64,000 nt of DNA from Rhizobium bangladeshense (GCF_001662075.1 NZ_LYPL01000006.1:186001-250000), one strand, 5' to 3'. Counted from the first letter of the stretch, positions 25,166 through 37,319 are shown. Notes: a model not told the origin generated them from the letters alone. Translations and numbers: made by a program.

Positions 25166-26299
25166 ATGGACGTGATGACAGGCATATATGCATTTGTGAT
25201 GGGGAACATCGTCACCTTCATCCTGGTGCTCTCGCTGCTCGTCTTTGTTCATGAGATGGGCCACTACCTCGTCGGGCGCTGGAGCGGCATCCGCATTCTT
25301 GCCTTTTCAGTCGGTTTCGGCCCGGAGATATTCGGCTTCACCGACCGCCATGGGACGCGCTGGAAGCTTTCGGTGATCCCGCTTGGCGGTTACGTCCGAT
25401 TCTTCGGCGACGAGGATGTTTCGAGCAAACCGGACAGCGACAGGCTTGCCGCCATGTCGGAGGACGACAGGGAGCGCTCCTTTGCGGGAGCCAAGCTTTG
25501 GAAACGGGCGGCGACGGTTGCGGCAGGACCGATCGCCAATTTCCTGTTGGCGATTGTGATCTTCGCTGTTCTCTTCACCGTCTATGGCCGCATGATCGCT
25601 GACCCGGTTGTTGCCGAGGTCAAGCCGGAGAGCTCGGCCGCCGTCGCCGGGATTCTTCCCGGCGATCTCCTGATTGCCATCGACGGCGACAAGGTCGAGA
25701 CCTTCGATGAGGTGCGCCGCTATGTCGCCATGCGTCCGAGCCAAAGGATCGTCGTCACGATCGAGCGCGGCGGCCAAAAGCTCGATGTGCCGATGGTGCC
25801 GCAACGCACCGACACGACCGACCAGTTCGGCAATAAGATTGAACTCGGCCAGATCGGCATCATCACCAACAAGGAAGCCGGCAATTTCCGCCTGCGGACC
25901 TACGCCCCGCTTGAGGCGGTGCGGGAAGGGGTGATCGAAAGCGCAGGCATCGTCACCGGCACCTTCAAATATATCGGAAATATCTTCGCGGGATCGATGC
26001 GGGCCGATCAATTGGGCGGTCCGATCCGTGTGGCGCAAGCTTCCGGACAGATGGCAAGCCTCGGGCTTGGCGCAGTGCTGCAGCTTGCCGCGACACTTTC
26101 AGTTTCGATAGGATTGCTTAACCTGATGCCGGTTCCGGTACTTGATGGCGGCCACCTGATGCTCTATGCGGTGGAGGCGGTGCGGGGCAAACCCCTGGGG
26201 CCTAAGGCTCACGAAATTGCGTTTCGCATCGGCTTGGCAATGATACTGACATTGATGGTTTTTACGACCTGGAACGACATAAGCCTGAGCTCAGGGTAA
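25166..26299 (+). CDS. rseP: RIP metalloprotease RseP (site-2 protease)
   Basis: Intramembrane zinc protease that cleaves anti-sigma factors and signal-peptide remnants. The 377-residue protein has an N-terminal membrane helix with the zinc motif HEMGH (VFVHEMGHYLVGR), a central PDZ domain (about 120-215, with GILPGDLLIAIDG), and the C-terminal LMPVPVLDGGHL motif with the third zinc ligand. GGAAGGAA precedes ATG 25166. It lies upstream of bamA, as in most alphaproteobacteria. Confidence 0.96.
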   Translation: MDVMTGIYAFVMGNIVTFILVLSLLVFVHEMGHYLVGRWSGIRILAFSVGFGPEIFGFTDRHGTRWKLSVIPLGGYVRFFGDEDVSSKPDSDRLAAMSEDDRERSFAGAKLWKRAATVAAGPIANFLLAIVIFAVLFTVYGRMIADPVVAEVKPESSAAVAGILPGDLLIAIDGDKVETFDEVRRYVAMRPSQRIVVTIERGGQKLDVPMVPQRTDTTDQFGNKIELGQIGIITNKEAGNFRLRTYAPLEAVREGVIESAGIVTGTFKYIGNIFAGSMRADQLGGPIRVAQASGQMASLGLGAVLQLAATLSVSIGLLNLMPVPVLDGGHLMLYAVEAVRGKPLGPKAHEIAFRIGLAMILTLMVFTTWNDISLSSG

Positions 26300-26495
26300 A
26301 CGCGCAAGGTAAGGGAATTACTATTTATTTACGATGTTTCAAGGCTGTAGTGGCGAATGGGTCACGCTTCGAAATGAAGTAAACAGAAATTAACGCCCTC
26401 ACTTGCTTGTATGTCAAAAGCGGGTAAAACGACACACGTGACCGGAATCGGGTTCTCCCGGGGACGGGGACGAGGGAAAAAAGGTAATAGGTGAA

Positions 26496-28835
26496 ATGAA
26501 GGCTGGTTCAAAGTTTTTGAACGCAGTATCGGCGGTTGCGCTGTCTGCTAGTGTTGTTGCTTCGGGCGCAGGCGCTTTGATGTTCGTTTCCGCTACGGCC
26601 GCGGAGGCCGCGGTTATCCAGCGCATCGATGTGCGCGGCGCCAGCCGCGTCGGCGCGGAAGCTGTCCGGTCGAACCTGACCATCACGCCCGGCAAGAGTT
26701 TTTCGAACACCGACATCGATGACTCGGTCAAGCAGCTTTACGGCACCGGTTACTTCTCCGACGTCAAGATTTCGGTCTCCGGCGGCACGCTTGTCGTCAA
26801 TGTCCAGGAGGCCCAGCTCGTTAATCAGGTCGTCTTCAACGGCAACCGCAAGATCAAGGACGACAAGCTCGCGACGATCGTGCAGACCCGTGCTGCCGGT
26901 CCCTACAGCGACACTCAGATCCAATCCGACATCCAGGCGATCAAGGATGCCTACGCCGCCACCGGCCGCAGCGAAGTCGAAGTGACGACGCAGGTGGTGC
27001 CGCTCGGCGAAGGTCGCGTCAATCTCGCCTTCGTCATCAACGAAGGCGATCGCACCAAGATCGATTCTATCAATTTCGTCGGCAACAATGCCTACAGCGC
27101 CGGCCGTCTGGCTGCCGTTATCAATACCAAGCGTTCGAACTTCCTTTCGTTCCTGACCCGCAAGGATGTCTATAACGAAGACAAGCTTCACGCCGACGAA
27201 GAAGCGCTGCGCCAGTTCTATTACAACCGCGGCTATGCCGATATGCGCATTGTCTCTTCCGATGCGAGCTTTGACGAGGCAACCAACAAGTACACGCTCA
27301 CCTTCAACATCGAAGAAGGTCAGCGTTACGACTTCGGACCGGTGACCGTCCAGTCGACCGTCGAGGGCGTCGGCTCGGATCAGCTGCTGCCGCTGGTGCG
27401 TACGAAGGAAGGCCAGGTCTACAGCGCCAAGGAGGTGCAGAAGTCGATCGAAGCGATCTCCGATCAGGTGGCCTCTGCCGGTTATCCATTTGCGCGCGTC
27501 ACGCCGCGCGGTAACCGCGACCTCAACAACAATACGATCGGTGTCGAATATCTGGTCGACCAGGGCGAGCGCGCCTATGTCGAGCGTATCGAAATTCGTG
27601 GCAACAGCCGCACACGCGATTACGTCATCCGCCGCGAATTCGACATGAGCGAAGGCGACGCCTTCAATCAGCAGATGATCACCAAGGCCAAGCGCCGCCT
27701 CGAAGCGCTCGGCTATTTCTCCTCCGTCAATATTTCCACCCAGCCGGGCAGCTCGCCGGATCGCGTCGTGGTGGTCGTCGACGTGCAGGATCAGTCCACC
27801 GGTTCGTTCGGCGTCGGTGCGGGTTATGCCGCCGGCGGTGACGGCCTCTTGCTCGAAGCTTCGATCGAAGAGAAGAACTTCCTCGGCCGCGGCCAGTACA
27901 TCCGCATCTCGGCCGGTGGCGGTCAGGAAGGTTCGCGCGCCTACGGCGTCAGCTTCACCGAGCCCTATTTCCTCGGCTATCGTCTGGCGGCGGGCTTCGA
28001 CGTCAATCACAGCGAGACGTCGAGCAACGACAACTACGATTACGAGGAAACCAGCGTCGTCCTGCGCGTCACCGCGCCGATCACCGAGGATCTGGCGACG
28101 ACCTTCCGTTATAACTACAAGCAGATGAAGTATGACGCTGATAACGGCGATCTTTCCGATCTGTCGGCTCCGTATCAGCACCTCGTCGAAGACAGCCCGT
28201 GGACGCGGTCTTCCATCTCGCAGACGCTGACCTACAATACGCTCGACGACACCGTCCTGCCACGCGAGGGCATCTACGCGACGGCGACGCAGGAAATCGC
28301 CGGTCTGGGCGGCGATTCGCAGTTCTACAAGATCTACGGCAAGGCGCGTTACTACCACCTGCTCGCTGACGATGCTGATATCATCGGCTCGGTTTCTGCC
28401 TCGGCTGGTTATGTCGTCGGCTTCGGCGAGCATCTGAACGTCTTCGACCAGTTCACCCTGACCAACGGCGATATTCGCGGTTTCGAAAACAAGGGCATTG
28501 GCCCGCGCGTTTCCGGCACCAACGACGATCCGCTGGGCGGTACGACGTATTTCACGGCGTCGGCCGAAGCAACCTTCCCGATGCCGGGCTTCCCGCGTGA
28601 CTTCAATCTGCGCGGCGCGGTCTTCGCCGATGCGGGCACGTTGTTCGGCAACGACGTCGATCTCAGGGGTGACGGCATCGAAGGTGAAGACGCCTCGCTG
28701 CGCGCTTCCGTCGGTGTCGGCGTCGTCTGGCAGTCTCCTTTCGGTTCATTGCGTCTGGATTACGCAATCCCGGTCCTCAAGGAAGACTTCGATAAGACGC
28801 AGAACTTCAAGTTTGGCATCAACAACCAATTCTGA
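26496..28835 (+). CDS. bamA: Outer membrane protein assembly factor BamA
   Basis: Omp85-family insertase of outer-membrane beta-barrels. The 779-residue precursor has a signal region near residues 10-35 (hydrophobic, followed by [12 protein letters not shown]), five POTRA domains (about 38-430), and a C-terminal 16-strand barrel. Recognisable barrel elements are [21 protein letters not shown], the GDSQFYK and [11 protein letters not shown] loops, the conserved lid-lock segment [15 protein letters not shown], and a C-terminal aromatic signature ending NNQF. The 196-bp gap upstream holds no gene. lpxD follows 50 bp later. Confidence 0.97.
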   Translation: MKAGSKFLNAVSAVALSASVVASGAGALMFVSATAAEAAVIQRIDVRGASRVGAEAVRSNLTITPGKSFSNTDIDDSVKQLYGTGYFSDVKISVSGGTLVVNVQEAQLVNQVVFNGNRKIKDDKLATIVQTRAAGPYSDTQIQSDIQAIKDAYAATGRSEVEVTTQVVPLGEGRVNLAFVINEGDRTKIDSINFVGNNAYSAGRLAAVINTKRSNFLSFLTRKDVYNEDKLHADEEALRQFYYNRGYADMRIVSSDASFDEATNKYTLTFNIEEGQRYDFGPVTVQSTVEGVGSDQLLPLVRTKEGQVYSAKEVQKSIEAISDQVASAGYPFARVTPRGNRDLNNNTIGVEYLVDQGERAYVERIEIRGNSRTRDYVIRREFDMSEGDAFNQQMITKAKRRLEALGYFSSVNISTQPGSSPDRVVVVVDVQDQSTGSFGVGAGYAAGGDGLLLEASIEEKNFLGRGQYIRISAGGGQEGSRAYGVSFTEPYFLGYRLAAGFDVNHSETSSNDNYDYEETSVVLRVTAPITEDLATTFRYNYKQMKYDADNGDLSDLSAPYQHLVEDSPWTRSSISQTLTYNTLDDTVLPREGIYATATQEIAGLGGDSQFYKIYGKARYYHLLADDADIIGSVSASAGYVVGFGEHLNVFDQFTLTNGDIRGFENKGIGPRVSGTNDDPLGGTTYFTASAEATFPMPGFPRDFNLRGAVFADAGTLFGNDVDLRGDGIEGEDASLRASVGVGVVWQSPFGSLRLDYAIPVLKEDFDKTQNFKFGINNQF

Positions 28836-28885
28836 TATCGGCAGTCCGGAACTGTAAGACTCAATTCCGTTCTGGAGCATTGCCG

Positions 28886-29953
28886 ATGGAGCAAAACGTT
28901 TTTTTTCTGCCCCATGAAGGTCTGAAGCTCGCTGAGCTGGCCGGGTTTCTTGGGGCGGAACTCGCCAATTCCGATCACGCCGATGTCATTGTCCGCTCCG
29001 TCGCTCCCATCAACCGGGCGCGGGCGGGCGATGTCTGTTACATCCTGTCGCGCCGCAGCCGGGATGAGCTGCTCACCTGCCAGGCTTCGGCGGTGATCTG
29101 CGACAAGGCGCTCGCCGACCTCGTGCCGCAGCATATCCCGATCATCCTGTCGTCCAATCCGCATGCGGCTTTTGCCATGGCAGGCGGCCTGTTCTATCCG
29201 GCAGCACTGCGTCCGGTCACCATTTCGCCGGGTGAAGGCGAGATCGCGCCGAGCGCGGTGATCGATCCGAGCGCCAGGCTGGAAAAAGGCGTGATCGTCG
29301 AGCCGCTGGCGGTTATCGGCGCGCATGCGGAAATCGGCGAGGGCACCCGCATCGGCGCGCACAGCATCATCGGTCCAGGCGTCAAAATCGGCCGGGATTG
29401 TTCCATTGCAGCCGGCGCCAGCATTCTCTGCGCGCTGATTGGCAACGGCGTCATCATCCACAACGGCGTGCGCATCGGCCAGGACGGTTTCGGCTATGCG
29501 CCCGGTCCGCGCGGCATGATCAAGATCGTCCAGATCGGCCGGGTGATCATCCAGGATAATGTCGAGATCGGCGCCAATACGACGATCGACCGCGGCGCCA
29601 TGGACGATACGGTGATCGGCGAGGGCACCAAGATCGACAACCAGGTCCAGATCGGCCACAACGTCCAGATGGGCCGCCATTGCGCCATTGTCGCGCAGGT
29701 CGGCATCGCCGGCAGCACGAAGATCGGCAACGGCGTGCAGATCGGCGGCCAGGCCGGCATCAAGGGCCATGTGACGATCGGCGACGGCGTGCAGATCGCC
29801 GCCAAAAGCGGTATCATGACCGATCTTGCCGCCGGCGGGCAATATGGCGGCATACCGGCTCGTCCGCTGAAAGACTATCTGAGAGAGGCGGCGCAACAAG
29901 TGTCGAAGTCCAAGTTGCGCGGGCGGAACCCTGGAGGCAAGGAAAATGACTGA
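28886..29953 (+). CDS. lpxD: UDP-3-O-(3-hydroxyacyl)glucosamine N-acyltransferase
   Basis: Third enzyme of lipid A synthesis; 355 residues. It has an N-terminal LpxD uridine-binding domain (about 1-100), then many hexapeptide repeats forming a left-handed beta-helix, including the catalytic-His region [21 protein letters not shown] 28886 is chosen for TGGAG upstream; a TTG two codons earlier is in frame. It overlaps fabZ by 8 bp. Confidence 0.96.
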   Translation: MEQNVFFLPHEGLKLAELAGFLGAELANSDHADVIVRSVAPINRARAGDVCYILSRRSRDELLTCQASAVICDKALADLVPQHIPIILSSNPHAAFAMAGGLFYPAALRPVTISPGEGEIAPSAVIDPSARLEKGVIVEPLAVIGAHAEIGEGTRIGAHSIIGPGVKIGRDCSIAAGASILCALIGNGVIIHNGVRIGQDGFGYAPGPRGMIKIVQIGRVIIQDNVEIGANTTIDRGAMDDTVIGEGTKIDNQVQIGHNVQMGRHCAIVAQVGIAGSTKIGNGVQIGGQAGIKGHVTIGDGVQIAAKSGIMTDLAAGGQYGGIPARPLKDYLREAAQQVSKSKLRGRNPGGKEND

Positions 29954-30413
29954 GGAAGCCACGACGACGCTTTCTTCGGCTGACATCATCGAGATCATGA
30001 AGCTGTTGCCGCATCGCTATCCGTTTCTGATGGTCGACAAGATCATTGAGATCGATGGCGACAACACGGCGATCGGCATCAAAAACGTCACGGTGAACGA
30101 GCCGCATTTTACCGGCCATTTTCCGGAGTCGCCGATCATGCCGGGCGTGCTGCTGATCGAGGGAATGGCGCAGACGGCGGGTGCGATCTGCGCCAAGAAG
30201 GAAGGCCAGCCGGGCAACCTTGTCTACTTCATGACCATTGAGAATGCGCGTTTCCGCAAGCCGGTTGTGCCCGGCGATCGCGTCGAATTCCACGTCATGA
30301 AGCACAAGCAGCGCGGCAATATCTGGAAATTTCATTGCGATGCCAAGGTGGACGGCACGCTGGTCGCCGAGGCCGATATCGGCGCGATGATCGTTCGTAA
30401 GGATCAGGCATGA
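29946..30413 (+). CDS. fabZ: 3-hydroxyacyl-ACP dehydratase FabZ
   Basis: Hot-dog-fold dehydratase of fatty-acid synthesis that competes with lipid A synthesis for 3-hydroxyacyl-ACP. The 155 residues contain [13 protein letters not shown], and the catalytic His and Glu in [21 protein letters not shown]. It overlaps lpxD by 8 bp and lpxA by 4 bp, consistent with coordinated control of membrane lipid supply. Confidence 0.97.
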   Translation: MTEEATTTLSSADIIEIMKLLPHRYPFLMVDKIIEIDGDNTAIGIKNVTVNEPHFTGHFPESPIMPGVLLIEGMAQTAGAICAKKEGQPGNLVYFMTIENARFRKPVVPGDRVEFHVMKHKQRGNIWKFHCDAKVDGTLVAEADIGAMIVRKDQA

Positions 30414-31228
30414 GCACGATTGCCGAAAGCGCCAGCATTCACCCGATGGCCGTCGTCGAAGACGGAGCCACGATTGGTGAGGGCGTGAAGATCGGTCCCT
30501 TCTGCCATGTCGGGCCGCACGTCGTCCTGCATGAAAATGTCGAGCTCCTGGCGCATGCGATCGTCACCGGCCGGACCGTGATCGGCAAAGGCACGCGCAT
30601 TTTTCCGATGGCGGTCGTCGGCGGCGATCCGCAGAGCGTGCATCATGCCGGCGAAGAGACGACGCTTTCGGTCGGCGCCAACTGCACGATCCGTGAAGGC
30701 GTGACGATGAACACCGGCACCGCCGATTTCGGCGGCCAGACGATCGTCGGCGACAACAATTTGTTCCTGGCCAATTCGCATGTGGCGCATGACTGCCGGG
30801 TCGGCAACCACGTGATCATGTCGAACAACGTCATGCTCGCCGGCCACGTCGTCATCGAGGATCGCGTCATTCTCGGCGGCGGCTCGGCCGTTCATCAGTT
30901 CACCCGCGTCGGCCGCCAGGCCTTCGTCGGCGGGCTGTCGGCAGTGAGTTACGACGTCATTCCCTACGGCATGCTGAACGGAAATCCCGGTCTGCTGAGC
31001 GGCCTCAACGTCGTCGGCATGACGCGCGCGGGCATCGATCGCGCCGTCATCCACCGGGTGCGCCGCGCCTACAAGGCGATCTTCGAGGGAACGGCCTCCG
31101 TGCGTGAGAACGCCGCGGCCATCCGCGAGGAATATGCCGATTGCGCAGAGGTGATGCAGATCCTGGATTTCATCGCGGCCGATAGCGACCGCGCCCTGTC
31201 CTCGCCGACCCGAGGTCAGAAGGGCTAG
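30410..31228 (+). CDS. lpxA: Acyl-ACP--UDP-N-acetylglucosamine O-acyltransferase
   Basis: First committed lipid A enzyme; 272 residues with a left-handed beta-helix of hexapeptide repeats and a C-terminal helical domain. The catalytic His lies in the [16 protein letters not shown] segment. It starts in a 4-bp overlap with fabZ and is followed closely by lpxI. Confidence 0.96.
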   Translation: MSTIAESASIHPMAVVEDGATIGEGVKIGPFCHVGPHVVLHENVELLAHAIVTGRTVIGKGTRIFPMAVVGGDPQSVHHAGEETTLSVGANCTIREGVTMNTGTADFGGQTIVGDNNLFLANSHVAHDCRVGNHVIMSNNVMLAGHVVIEDRVILGGGSAVHQFTRVGRQAFVGGLSAVSYDVIPYGMLNGNPGLLSGLNVVGMTRAGIDRAVIHRVRRAYKAIFEGTASVRENAAAIREEYADCAEVMQILDFIAADSDRALSSPTRGQKG

Positions 31229-31231
31229 CCC

Positions 31232-32113
31232 GTGGCTTCATCAGGCGACACCGCGGCGGGCCGGCTGGCGATCATCGCCGGCGGCGGCCTTCTGCCTTCC
31301 TACGTCGCGGAAGCCGCACGCGCAGCAGGCGAAAATCCTGTTATCGTCGCCCTCAAGGACGAAAGCGACCGGCGTTGGGAAGGCTACGACCACGCCGTTA
31401 TCGGTATCGGTGATTTCGCCGCCCTCGACGGCCTTCTCAACCGTTATGGCATCGGCCGCGTGGTGATGTCGGGCAGCGTGCGCCGCCGGCCGGAATGGCG
31501 CGAGGTGCGCCCGACGCTGCGCATTCTGATGAAGGTGCCGGCCGCGATCCGCACGCTGCTCTCCGGCGGCGACGATACGGTCCTGCAGATGGTGATCCGG
31601 CTGATCGAGGGAAACGGGCGGCGCGTCGTCGGCGCCCATGAGATCGCCCCCGACCTGCTGGCTGCCGTCGGTCCGCTTGGCGCCGCGGCACCCGGCGAGG
31701 AAGATCGGCGCGATATCAACCGCGCTGCCGAAGCCGCCGAGACGCTCGGCCGGCTGGATGTCGGGCAGGGGGCCGTCAGCATCGGTGGGCGGGTTGTCGC
31801 GCTGGAAGGTCTTGAGGGCACCGATGATATGCTTGATCGTGTCGCCGGTCTCAGAGCCGCCGGACGCATTTCGACGCGCCGCCGCGGCGTGCTCGTCAAG
31901 CTCTGCAAACCGCAGCAGGATATTCGCGCCGACCTGCCGGCGATCGGCGTTTCAACGGTGCTGAACGCCGGTAAAGCCGGCCTTGCCGGCATCGCCGTCG
32001 AAGCCGGCCGCTCGCTGATGCTCGATCGTGCCGCCGTCATCCGCGCCGCCGACGAGGCCGGGCTTTTCGTCTGCGGCATCGACCGAGGCCTGGCGGAATG
32101 GGGTCTGGAATGA
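31232..32113 (+). CDS. lpxI: UDP-2,3-diacylglucosamine pyrophosphatase LpxI
   Basis: Hydrolyses UDP-2,3-diacylglucosamine to lipid X; LpxI replaces LpxH in most alphaproteobacteria. The 293 residues match the DUF1009/LpxI family: LAIIAGGGLLPSYVAEAAR, the GIGRVVMSGSVRRRPEW segment, and the C-terminal IEAGR-like VEAGRSLMLD motif plus GLFVCGID. It starts at GTG 31232, three bases after lpxA, and overlaps lpxB by 4 bp. Confidence 0.93.
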   Translation: MASSGDTAAGRLAIIAGGGLLPSYVAEAARAAGENPVIVALKDESDRRWEGYDHAVIGIGDFAALDGLLNRYGIGRVVMSGSVRRRPEWREVRPTLRILMKVPAAIRTLLSGGDDTVLQMVIRLIEGNGRRVVGAHEIAPDLLAAVGPLGAAAPGEEDRRDINRAAEAAETLGRLDVGQGAVSIGGRVVALEGLEGTDDMLDRVAGLRAAGRISTRRRGVLVKLCKPQQDIRADLPAIGVSTVLNAGKAGLAGIAVEAGRSLMLDRAAVIRAADEAGLFVCGIDRGLAEWGLE

Positions 32114-33279
32114 CCGGCGCGCCGCTGAAGATTGCCGTCATTGCCGGCGAGGTGTCGGGCGATCTCCTCGGCGCCGACCTCATCGCCGCGCTGAAGCGCA
32201 TCCATGGCGGACCGGTGGAACTTGTCGGCGTTGGCGGGGAGGGTCTGCAGGCGGAGGGCTTGCAATCCCTGTTCGATTTTTCCGAACTGTCGATCATGGG
32301 CATCACCCAGGTGCTGAGCCGGCTGCCGAAGCTGTTTGGCCTGATCCGTCGGACAACGGCTGAAATCATCGCCGCAAGGCCTGACATTCTGCTCATCATC
32401 GACAGCCCGGATTTCACCCATCGCGTGGCAAAGCGCGTCCGCACGGCGCTGCCGGATTTGCCTGTCGTCGATTATGTCTGTCCGAGCGTCTGGGCCTGGA
32501 AGGAATATCGCGCCGAGCGCATGCTTGCCTATGTCGATCACGTGCTCGCCGTCCTGCCTTTCGAACCGGCGACGATGCAACGCCTCAACGGCCCGGCAAC
32601 GACCTATGTGGGGCATCGCCTGACCGCCGACCCTGCGCTCCTGGAGACCCGACGCCTGCGCGCCGGAAGACGGCCCGGCAACGGCACAATCCTGCTTCTG
32701 CCCGGCTCCCGCTCCTCGGAAATCCAGAAGCTCCTGCCGCATTTCGAGGTGGCGGTGAGCGAACTAGTCGCCCGCAACGGGCCGATGCGTTTCATTCTGC
32801 CGACGATGAGACACAAGGAAGGACTTGTGCGCGAATTGACGGCGAAATGGGCGGTAACGCCGGAGATCGTTGTCGGCGCAGAAGCAAAGTGGAAGGCTTT
32901 CGTCGAGGCCGATGCGGCCATGGCGGCATCCGGAACCGTCATTCTCGAGCTGGCGCTTGCCGACGTTCCCGTCGTCTCCGCCTACAAGGTCGACTGGATC
33001 ATGCGGTTGCTGACATCAGGCATCAAGACCTGGACAGGAGCGCTGCCGAACCTGATCGCCGATTACGCCGTAGTGCCGGAATATCTGAACGATATCGTTC
33101 GTGGGGCAAGCCTCGCACGCTGGATGGAAAGGCTGTCAGCCGACACTTACCAGTTGAAGGCGATGAAGGAAGGCTATGAGCTCATCTGGCAGCGCATGCA
33201 GACCGAAAAGCCGCCGGGTGAATATGCTGCCGAAATCCTGCTCGACGTGCTGAAAGAGAAAAAACCCGGTCGTTTCTGA
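32110..33279 (+). CDS. lpxB: Lipid-A-disaccharide synthase
   Basis: GT19 glycosyltransferase joining lipid X and UDP-diacylglucosamine; 389 residues. It has the N-terminal IAVIAGEVSGDLLGADL, CPSVWAWKEYRAERM, LLPGSRSSEIQKLLPHF, and AASGTVILELALADVPVVSAYK. The start at ATG 32110 overlaps the lpxI stop. The last gene of the lipid A block; its terminator begins before the stop codon. Confidence 0.96.
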   Translation: MTGAPLKIAVIAGEVSGDLLGADLIAALKRIHGGPVELVGVGGEGLQAEGLQSLFDFSELSIMGITQVLSRLPKLFGLIRRTTAEIIAARPDILLIIDSPDFTHRVAKRVRTALPDLPVVDYVCPSVWAWKEYRAERMLAYVDHVLAVLPFEPATMQRLNGPATTYVGHRLTADPALLETRRLRAGRRPGNGTILLLPGSRSSEIQKLLPHFEVAVSELVARNGPMRFILPTMRHKEGLVRELTAKWAVTPEIVVGAEAKWKAFVEADAAMAASGTVILELALADVPVVSAYKVDWIMRLLTSGIKTWTGALPNLIADYAVVPEYLNDIVRGASLARWMERLSADTYQLKAMKEGYELIWQRMQTEKPPGEYAAEILLDVLKEKKPGRF

Positions 33280-33293
33280 CCGGGTTTTCTTTT
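33260..33293. terminator. Bidirectional terminator between convergent lpxB and gltA
   Basis: AAAACCCGGTC pairs with GACCGGGTTTT, followed by CTTTT. Its left arm and loop overlap the last codons and stop of lpxB. The A-run on the left gives a T-run when read on the minus strand, so it can also end gltA. Confidence 0.9.
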
Positions 33294-33307
33294 GAGTTCA
33301 GAAGCGA

Positions 33308-34597
33308 TCAGCGCTTCGAAACCGGGATGTAGTCGCGCTTCGGTTCGCCGACATAGAGCTGGCGCGGACGGCCGATGCGCTGTTCCGGATCCTCGATCAT
33401 CTCGTTCCACTGCGCGATCCAGCCGACGGTGCGGGCAAGCGCAAAGAGCACGGTGAACATGGTCGTGGGGAAGCCCAATGCCTTCAGCGTGATGCCGGAA
33501 TAGAAGTCGATGTTCGGATAGAGCTTCTTCTCGATGAAATATTCGTCGGTGAGCGCGATGCGCTCGAGCTCCATCGCCACTTCGAGCAACGGATCGTCCT
33601 TGATGCCGAGTTCGCCGAGCACTTCATGCGTCGTCTTCTGCATGATCTTGGCGCGCGGATCGTAGTTCTTGTAGACGCGGTGGCCGAAGCCCATCAGGCG
33701 GAACGGATCGTTCTTGTCCTTGGCGCGGGCGATATATTCCGGAATATGATCGACGGTGCCGATCTCGTTCAGCATGTTGAGCGCCGCTTCGTTGGCGCCG
33801 CCATGCGCGGGACCCCAGAGGCAGGCGATGCCGGCCGCGATGCAGGCGAACGGGTTGGCGCCCGACGAACCGGCGAGACGGACGGTCGAGGTCGACGCGT
33901 TCTGCTCGTGATCGGCATGTAGGATGAAGATGCGGTCCATGGCGCGGGCAAGCACCGGGTTGACCACATATTCCTCGCACGGAACGGCAAAGCACATGCG
34001 CAGGAAGTTCGACGCATAGTCGAGGTCGTTCTTCGGGTAAACGAAGGGCTGGCCGATATGGTATTTGTAGGCCATGGCGGCCAGCGTCGGCATCTTGGCG
34101 ATCATCCGCAGGCTGGCGACCATGCGCTGGTGCGGATCGGTGATGTCGGTCGAGTCGTGATAGAAGGCCGAAAGCGCGCCGACGCAGCCGCACATGACGG
34201 CCATCGGATGCGCATCGCGGCGGAAGCCGGTGAAGAAGCGGCTCATCTGCTCGTGCACCATGGTGTGATGCGTGACGCGATAGTCGAAGTCCTTCTTCTG
34301 CGCTGCCGTCGGCAGTTCGCCGTAAAGCAGGAGGTAGCAGACCTCGAGGAAGTCGCCATGTTCGGCGAGCTGCTCGATCGGGTAGCCGCGGTGCAGCAGC
34401 ACGCCTTCGTCGCCATCGATATAGGTGATTTTCGATTCACAGGATGCGGTCGAGGTGAAGCCCGGATCATAGGTGAAGGAACCGGTGTTCTTGTAGAGAG
34501 CACCGATATCGATGACGCTCGGACCGATCGTGCCGCTTTTGACGGCGAGGTCGACCGATTTGTCACCGATTTTTATTGTTGCGCTTTGATCCGTCAT
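33308..34597 (-). CDS. gltA: Citrate synthase
   Basis: Condenses acetyl-CoA and oxaloacetate; type II hexameric-class enzyme of 429 residues. Landmarks: [16 protein letters not shown], the catalytic-His regions [13 protein letters not shown] and [15 protein letters not shown], and the catalytic-Asp segment [19 protein letters not shown] 34597 follows CGGAGGA. It is convergent with lpxB and divergent from comEC. Confidence 0.97.
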   Translation of the reverse strand: MTDQSATIKIGDKSVDLAVKSGTIGPSVIDIGALYKNTGSFTYDPGFTSTASCESKITYIDGDEGVLLHRGYPIEQLAEHGDFLEVCYLLLYGELPTAAQKKDFDYRVTHHTMVHEQMSRFFTGFRRDAHPMAVMCGCVGALSAFYHDSTDITDPHQRMVASLRMIAKMPTLAAMAYKYHIGQPFVYPKNDLDYASNFLRMCFAVPCEEYVVNPVLARAMDRIFILHADHEQNASTSTVRLAGSSGANPFACIAAGIACLWGPAHGGANEAALNMLNEIGTVDHIPEYIARAKDKNDPFRLMGFGHRVYKNYDPRAKIMQKTTHEVLGELGIKDDPLLEVAMELERIALTDEYFIEKKLYPNIDFYSGITLKALGFPTTMFTVLFALARTVGWIAQWNEMIEDPEQRIGRPRQLYVGEPKRDYIPVSKR

Positions 34598-34886
34598 GCT
34601 GATCCTCCGAAATGTCGGTGGCGCCACAAAAGCGCCATAGGGGTTAAGCGTCCTTTGCGATAGCTATATGATCGCGAGGCTAATGCCAAGTTACTGTGAC
34701 GCCATTTTGTGCATTGCGGCATCACCTTTTAGGCACTGCAGCGATGAGCAGCACGCATATCAGAAGCCGATGATTCAACTGATCTTTTCCCACTCGCAAT
34801 TTTCGCCCGTATTTCAATCGATTATTCTTGCCGGATGAGCTCGGAGGTTGCATTCTGGAGCCAGGGCAAGTCATTTTGGGCGGCGC

Positions 34887-37319
34887 ATGCAGGAATTGAC
34901 GACAGTCGAATTGCGGCCGCAAGCAGGCGTCGGCCTTGCCGATCCCGCGTCATTTCCAGCTCCTGCCGTGGGATCGCGGCCGGCAACAACGCAGTCGGCG
35001 GTGCCATTGCGCCACCGGCTGACGACCGCCGTCGCACAATTGCTACGCGCTGGCGGCCGGTTGCTCAGCGAAGAGGCCGACCACGGCCGCCTGCTCCTGT
35101 TCTCGCCAGTCTTCCTCGGCGCCGGCGCGGCATACTGGTTTCTTGCTGCAACGGATTTTCCGCTCCGTCCATTGTTGCTCGGCCTGTCGGTGCTGATGCT
35201 TGCGGTGCTCGTCGCCGGTCGCAGCCGGCCCGCCTTGCGGGCAACGCTTATGGCGCTTGCCCTCGTGGTATGCGGCATGCTCTGCGCTCGGCTAGAAAGC
35301 TGGCGGGCCTCGACGGTCATCCTTGATTCATCCGTGACGACGACAGTGACCGGCCGCGTCGAGCGGCGCGAAGGCGACGATCGCGGGCGGTGGCGCTATG
35401 TTCTGGCCGTCACCGGCACCGATGCGCCGCAGGTGAAGCGGCCGCCGAGGCGCATAACCGTGATCGCCCGCGGCACGGATGCGCCGTCCGACATCGGTGA
35501 CGTCATCACCGGTCGAGCACGGTTGACGCCGCCGGCGGGGCCGGCGCTTCCCGCGCTCCACGACTTTTCCTTCAGTGCCTATTTCGATGGCATCGGCGCC
35601 AACGGTTTCTTCTACGGTGCGCCTGAGAAAGTCGATCCGCAGACAGGCCCGCAGCCTGCGAGATCGACGTCCGAAGCTCTGCTCGAATGGCTATACCAGT
35701 TGCGCAGCGGCATCGGCGATCGCATACGCTCGATTCTGCCCGGCGACACGGGCGCTTTTGCCGCTGCTCTGGTGACCGACGAGCGGCGCGCCATCTCGAA
35801 GGAAACGACGGAGGCGCTGCGTCAGTCCGGTCTTGCGCATATCGTGGCGATCTCGGGCCTTAACATGGCGTTGTCAGCCGGCATCTTCTTCGTCGGTTTC
35901 CGAATGCTGCTCAGCCTCGTTCCGGGTGTCGCTCAAGCCTATCCGACAAAGAAGATCGCCGCTGCCGGCGCACTCGTCGCCGTCACAGCCTACTTCCTGA
36001 TCTCAGGATTCGGCGTTTCGGCCGAACGCGCCTTCATCATGATGGCGATCATGCTGATTGCCGTCTTCTTCGACCGGCCGTCGATCAGCCTGCGCAATGT
36101 CGTTCTCTCGGCGCTCATCATCATCGCCATTTCACCCTCCGAAGTCTTGGGTCCGAGCTTCCAGATGTCCTTTGCCGCGACATTGGCACTGGTATCGGGC
36201 TACCAGCTCTGGAAGGACCGGCGCGTCCGGGAAAACGCGTTGCTGAAGCTGCCGGCCCTGCGGCCGGTCGTTGCGGTCGCCGGTTTCTTCGGCGGCGTCT
36301 TCCTGACCTCGCTGATCGGCGGCTTTTCCACGGCGCTGTTTGCGGTCGAGCATTTTCATCGCCTGACAGCCTATGGCCTGCCGGCAAACCTTGCGACGAT
36401 GCCGATCATCTCCTTCATCGTCATGCCGGCCGGGCTGCTGGCGATGTTGCTGATGCCGTTCGGTCTGGATGCTCCGCTCTGGACGGTCGTCGGCTTCGGC
36501 CTCGATCTGGTGATAGCGGTTGCCAAGACGGTGTCCGGCTGGGGCGGCGATGTCGACCTCGGCCGTTTGCCCGCCTGGTATTTCGCGGTCGCCGTGGCAG
36601 GCTTTCTGATGCTGACGCTGCTCCGCACCCGGTTGCGCCATGCCGGCACATCGATCCTCGCCGTTTCGACGCTCATCCTGCTGATTCTGCCGGGTTCCCG
36701 GCCGCCGGATCTGGTGATTTCTGAGGATGGCGGTCTGGTCGCGCTCGTGGCGACGTCAGCCATGGCTTCCAACCGCGAAAATCCCCCGGACTTCATTTTC
36801 GGCCAGTGGCAGAGAGCGCTGGTCCTGCCGACGCACTACCCGCCGAAGATTCTGGATGGCCCTGCCATCCCGCCGCAGGGTGAGGACCGCCGCCTCAGGC
36901 TGTCCCGCGATCAGCAGAATGAAGCGAGGACGGCAATGATGGTCGCTGCAGCCGGCGGTGAGGTAAATCGGTTTTCCTGCGTGAAGAAAGCCTGGTGCAT
37001 AGCCAGGCTCGGCAATGGCCATGTCGTCGCGGTCATCGACAATACCGCCTATCTCGGTCCGGCTTGCGACGCCGGCGAGATCGTCGTGACCGCGGTGCGC
37101 CTGCGTTTCGACCGCTGCCGTTCGGGGGCGACACTCTTCACCGGCGAGACGCTGCGCAGGACCGGTTCAATCGAATTGCGTTTTGCGGAAACGGGCCTGG
37201 AGGTCGCAACCGCATTCGATGCCTTGTCGCGTCCATGGATGCGCCATCGCGCCTATGACTGGCGCAAAGACGCTTTTACCGAATCCGGCCCGTCTGCTGT
37301 CAGTGATAACGGCGAATGA
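34887..37319 (+). CDS. comEC: ComEC/Rec2 family membrane protein
   Basis: Polytopic inner-membrane protein related to the DNA-uptake channel ComEC. The 810 residues have an N-terminal DUF4131-like region, the competence domain with the marker [18 protein letters not shown] and [14 protein letters not shown], and about ten hydrophobic helices. The C-terminal region lacks the HxHxDH signature of a complete metallo-beta-lactamase domain, as is usual in rhizobial homologues. A start at ATG 34887 is preferred over an ATG 39 bases upstream, but the ribosome site is weak. Competence is not documented for most rhizobia, so the role is uncertain. It overlaps lexA (convergent) by 20 bp. Confidence 0.85.
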   Translation: MQELTTVELRPQAGVGLADPASFPAPAVGSRPATTQSAVPLRHRLTTAVAQLLRAGGRLLSEEADHGRLLLFSPVFLGAGAAYWFLAATDFPLRPLLLGLSVLMLAVLVAGRSRPALRATLMALALVVCGMLCARLESWRASTVILDSSVTTTVTGRVERREGDDRGRWRYVLAVTGTDAPQVKRPPRRITVIARGTDAPSDIGDVITGRARLTPPAGPALPALHDFSFSAYFDGIGANGFFYGAPEKVDPQTGPQPARSTSEALLEWLYQLRSGIGDRIRSILPGDTGAFAAALVTDERRAISKETTEALRQSGLAHIVAISGLNMALSAGIFFVGFRMLLSLVPGVAQAYPTKKIAAAGALVAVTAYFLISGFGVSAERAFIMMAIMLIAVFFDRPSISLRNVVLSALIIIAISPSEVLGPSFQMSFAATLALVSGYQLWKDRRVRENALLKLPALRPVVAVAGFFGGVFLTSLIGGFSTALFAVEHFHRLTAYGLPANLATMPIISFIVMPAGLLAMLLMPFGLDAPLWTVVGFGLDLVIAVAKTVSGWGGDVDLGRLPAWYFAVAVAGFLMLTLLRTRLRHAGTSILAVSTLILLILPGSRPPDLVISEDGGLVALVATSAMASNRENPPDFIFGQWQRALVLPTHYPPKILDGPAIPPQGEDRRLRLSRDQQNEARTAMMVAAAGGEVNRFSCVKKAWCIARLGNGHVVAVIDNTAYLGPACDAGEIVVTAVRLRFDRCRSGATLFTGETLRRTGSIELRFAETGLEVATAFDALSRPWMRHRAYDWRKDAFTESGPSAVSDNGE

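Noticed and set aside
26508..28433. Long open frame antisense to bamA (641 codons)
   Set aside because: It is the mirror of the codon bias of bamA on the other strand. The translation is rich in Arg, Asp and His without any recognisable domain, and bamA itself is unambiguous.
34816..34827. AATCGATTATTC near the comEC start, resembling the island operator
   Set aside because: Only a 10-base core is shared, the palindrome is not complete, and it has no partner; probably coincidence in an AT-rich gap.
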